A stretch of 64,000 bases of DNA, taken from the NCBI GenBank assembly GCA_013396525.1, contig VWYX01000751.1, positions 310,001 to 374,000 on the forward strand, written 5' to 3'. Made by a program: the position numbers and the translations under genes. How positions within the stretch are numbered: the first letter of the stretch is position 1; the number at the start of each line of letters is the position of its first letter. Under the pieces are notes generated by a model. That model ran no database searches, had not been told where the DNA came from, and saw only the letters and a list, made by a program, of their open reading frames with translations. Shown here piece by piece: positions 62,834 to 64,000 of this stretch. Source of the stretch: Chaetorhynchus papuensis (lineage: Eukaryota > Chordata > Aves > Passeriformes > Rhipiduridae).

Positions 62834-62858
62834 TTACACTCTAAGACCTAGAGTGTAA
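62834..62858. other. Perfect inverted repeat, 10-bp stem and 5-base loop
   Basis: ttacactcta (62834-62843) pairs exactly with tagagtgtaa (62849-62858) around agacc. It lies in AT-rich intron. No T-run follows that would suggest a polymerase III terminator, and no known RNA family fits. Confidence 0.85.
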
Positions 62859-63465
62859 AGCTTCCTATTTTGTTTAGAATTTGACAGTATTGTTACTTTC
62901 TATCTTAATTTATTTTGTATCCTATTTTAAAGGTATGACAACATACAAAATTATGTGAAAATACTTTAGTGTGCACCAGAACTCCATGGTAATTTTTTTC
63001 CAAAAGTGAAGACTGTTCATATGCTTGTGTCATAAATCTCTGTAAAATATCTTTTGTATGCTAATGAAATAGTACAGAATACATTCATATGTCTTAAAGA
63101 AGCCATAAAGTTTAGTTGAAGATACTGGAGATACTCAAGGTTGCATGTTGGGGAAGAGGTAAACGTAAGTACAGCAGGGAAGAGAGAGAGGATGGGGATC
63201 TTGCAGTGAACATTGTCTTGTACCTGTGACCCAGCCTGTGGGTCTGAGCAGGGCTATGACCCCTCTGTTTTCATGGGAGGATGGGAAGATGGATCTCGAG
63301 CTGCTTTTGTGTTGCATCATGGGCTATGACTACAGACCTATTTAGTCACCTTTCTGCTGATGGTGACTCAGGACGGGGGACCTTCTCTGCATCTGGAGCT
63401 TGCAGCCATATCATAAGATGCTGTTATGAGGGTGGCATGGATAACTTGGTGAGAGGTGTTTTTGT

Positions 63466-63625
63466 AGGATCCTAGGATATTTGGGTTTGGAAGGGAACCT
63501 CAGGAAGGCTTCTATCAAATCTCCTTTTAAGGCAGAGTCAGTTATGAGGTCAGAGCAGCTTACTCAGGGTAAGCCAGTCAGGTCTGTGAAACCTCTAAGC
63601 ATGGAGATTGCACAACCCCTTCAGC
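63466..63625 (-). mobile_element. CR1 LINE fragment (minus strand)
   Basis: The plus strand reads tatttgggtttggaagggaa, ggcagagtcagttatgaggt, ttactcagggtaagccagtc, aggtctgtgaaacctc and ggagattgcacaacccctt. This is the reverse complement of the CR1 3' region (…ttggaaggga…gtcagctatgaggtcagac…gctcaggg…ccagtcaggtc…gaaacctcc…ggagactgcacaacct). The copy lacks a clean terminal octamer and is moderately diverged. The homology fades after 63625. Confidence 0.8.
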
Positions 63626-64000
63626 CATGACCAATCAACAGGTAGGTTTGTGGAACTGCCAGCCCTTGTCTGGACTTGTGTTCAAAGGGTATGAGGCATC
63701 ATGTTGGGCCCCAGATTGTCCCCAGGTCCTTACCTTCAATAATTCTGTGCTTTTCCATGCCCCTGGAGGACAAGCAGCTGACACAGTGAGGGCCGAGTGT
63801 GGCTAGCCTGGTGTGTGCACCAGTGTCAGGGTTGATGCTGTGATCAGTCATGATGTCAGAGTCCATTCCTTCTGGTGTACAGGTCCCTGGAAGTCTTTAT
63901 GAATGAGTGACGCGATGGGCTTAAAACAGACTATTTGACATGTCCTTGGACTGTCAGCAAGGGCTACTCATCTCTTCTAGGCAATCACAGCACCTGGTAC

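Larger units (their letters stand above)
1..64000 (+). other. ADCK1: ADCK1 locus, internal part (gene continues off both ends)
   Basis: Five collinear plus-strand exons encode a continuous ADCK1 segment, so the whole window lies inside this gene. The first visible exon starts near residue 45 of the family, which puts the promoter, 5' UTR and start-codon exon before base 1. The last visible exon ends just before the part that carries the catalytic loop, so the 3' exons lie after base 64000. ADCK1 belongs to the UbiB/COQ8 protein-kinase-like superfamily; family members act at the mitochondrial inner membrane, and ADCK1 homologues have been linked to mitochondrial lipid balance and cristae or fusion control. 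Introns of 21.7, 23.4, 3.7 and 3.1 kb are seen complete. In mammals the next gene downstream is NRXN3; whether that holds here cannot be seen. Confidence 0.93.
56067..64000 (+). other. ADCK1 intron, 5' part (at least 7.9 kb)
   Basis: The intron starts at donor gtagtt and is still open at the window end. It contains a candidate conserved AT-rich region at 57470-57820, another at 59790-60080, a possible CR1-like relic at 60925-61480, a LINE fossil at 62200-62350, a 10-bp perfect hairpin at 62834-62858 and a minus-strand CR1 fragment at 63466-63625. From about 62.6 to 63.1 kb it is plainly AT-rich. I could not recognise any exon of ADCK1 or of another gene. Confidence 0.85.

Noticed and set aside
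63970..64000. Possible next ADCK1 exon at the window end (ctcttctag followed by gcaatcacagcacctgg)
   Set aside because: A pyrimidine-like tract and AG are present and 'cacctgg' recalls the expected H-L-G codons. In phase 0 after the AG, however, the frame reads A-I-T-A-P-G, which does not match the family, and the window stops too soon to decide.

Overview
This is a window from a vertebrate nuclear genome, almost certainly a bird. The evidence is a set of CR1 LINE 3' ends with the ATTCTATGATTCTAT-type tail, an avian ERVL-style solo LTR, a second avian-type solo LTR, very low CpG and large introns. Species cannot be fixed from the sequence alone.

Only one gene is supported: an internal part of ADCK1 (aarF domain containing kinase 1), on the + strand. 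ADCK1 is a mitochondrial atypical kinase/ATPase of the UbiB/COQ8 superfamily. Five consecutive coding exons are visible at 3357-3440, 25190-25393, 48792-48950, 52700-52858 and 55950-56066. They encode 28 + 68 + 53 + 53 + 39 = 241 residues, roughly residues 45 to 285 of a protein of about 520. Every exon is flanked by AG/GT splice sites, every intron is phase 0, and the reading frame is unbroken, so this is the functional gene and not a retrocopy. The start codon exon lies before base 1. The exons with the HCDPHPGN catalytic loop and the DHG metal-binding motif lie after base 64000. No CpG island or promoter is visible.

The other ~99% is intron. From left to right it holds: an upstream intron with a minus-strand solo LTR (2095-2435, 5-bp target duplication); a 21.7-kb intron with a CR1 fragment (9263-9345), a CORE-SINE tail (19550-19640), an old LINE fossil (20860-21240) and microsatellites; a 23.4-kb intron with an ERVL-type solo LTR (31116-31505, 5-bp target duplication), two plus-strand CR1 3' ends (37505-37943 and 38690-38875) and an ancient tRNA-headed MIR-like SINE (45061-45235); two shorter introns of 3.7 and 3.1 kb; and at least 7.9 kb of a further intron with old LINE relics and a CR1 fragment (63466-63625). 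Several AT-rich, low-repeat stretches with homeodomain-core motifs look like candidate conserved non-coding elements, but this cannot be shown without an alignment.

I found no credible second gene, RNA gene, CRISPR array or novel system. The long open frames in the introns lack homology, splice context or codon character and are treated as chance. The most useful observations are the complete phase-0 exon structure, the two LTR insertions whose target duplications define their exact ends, and the ancient repeat fossils.
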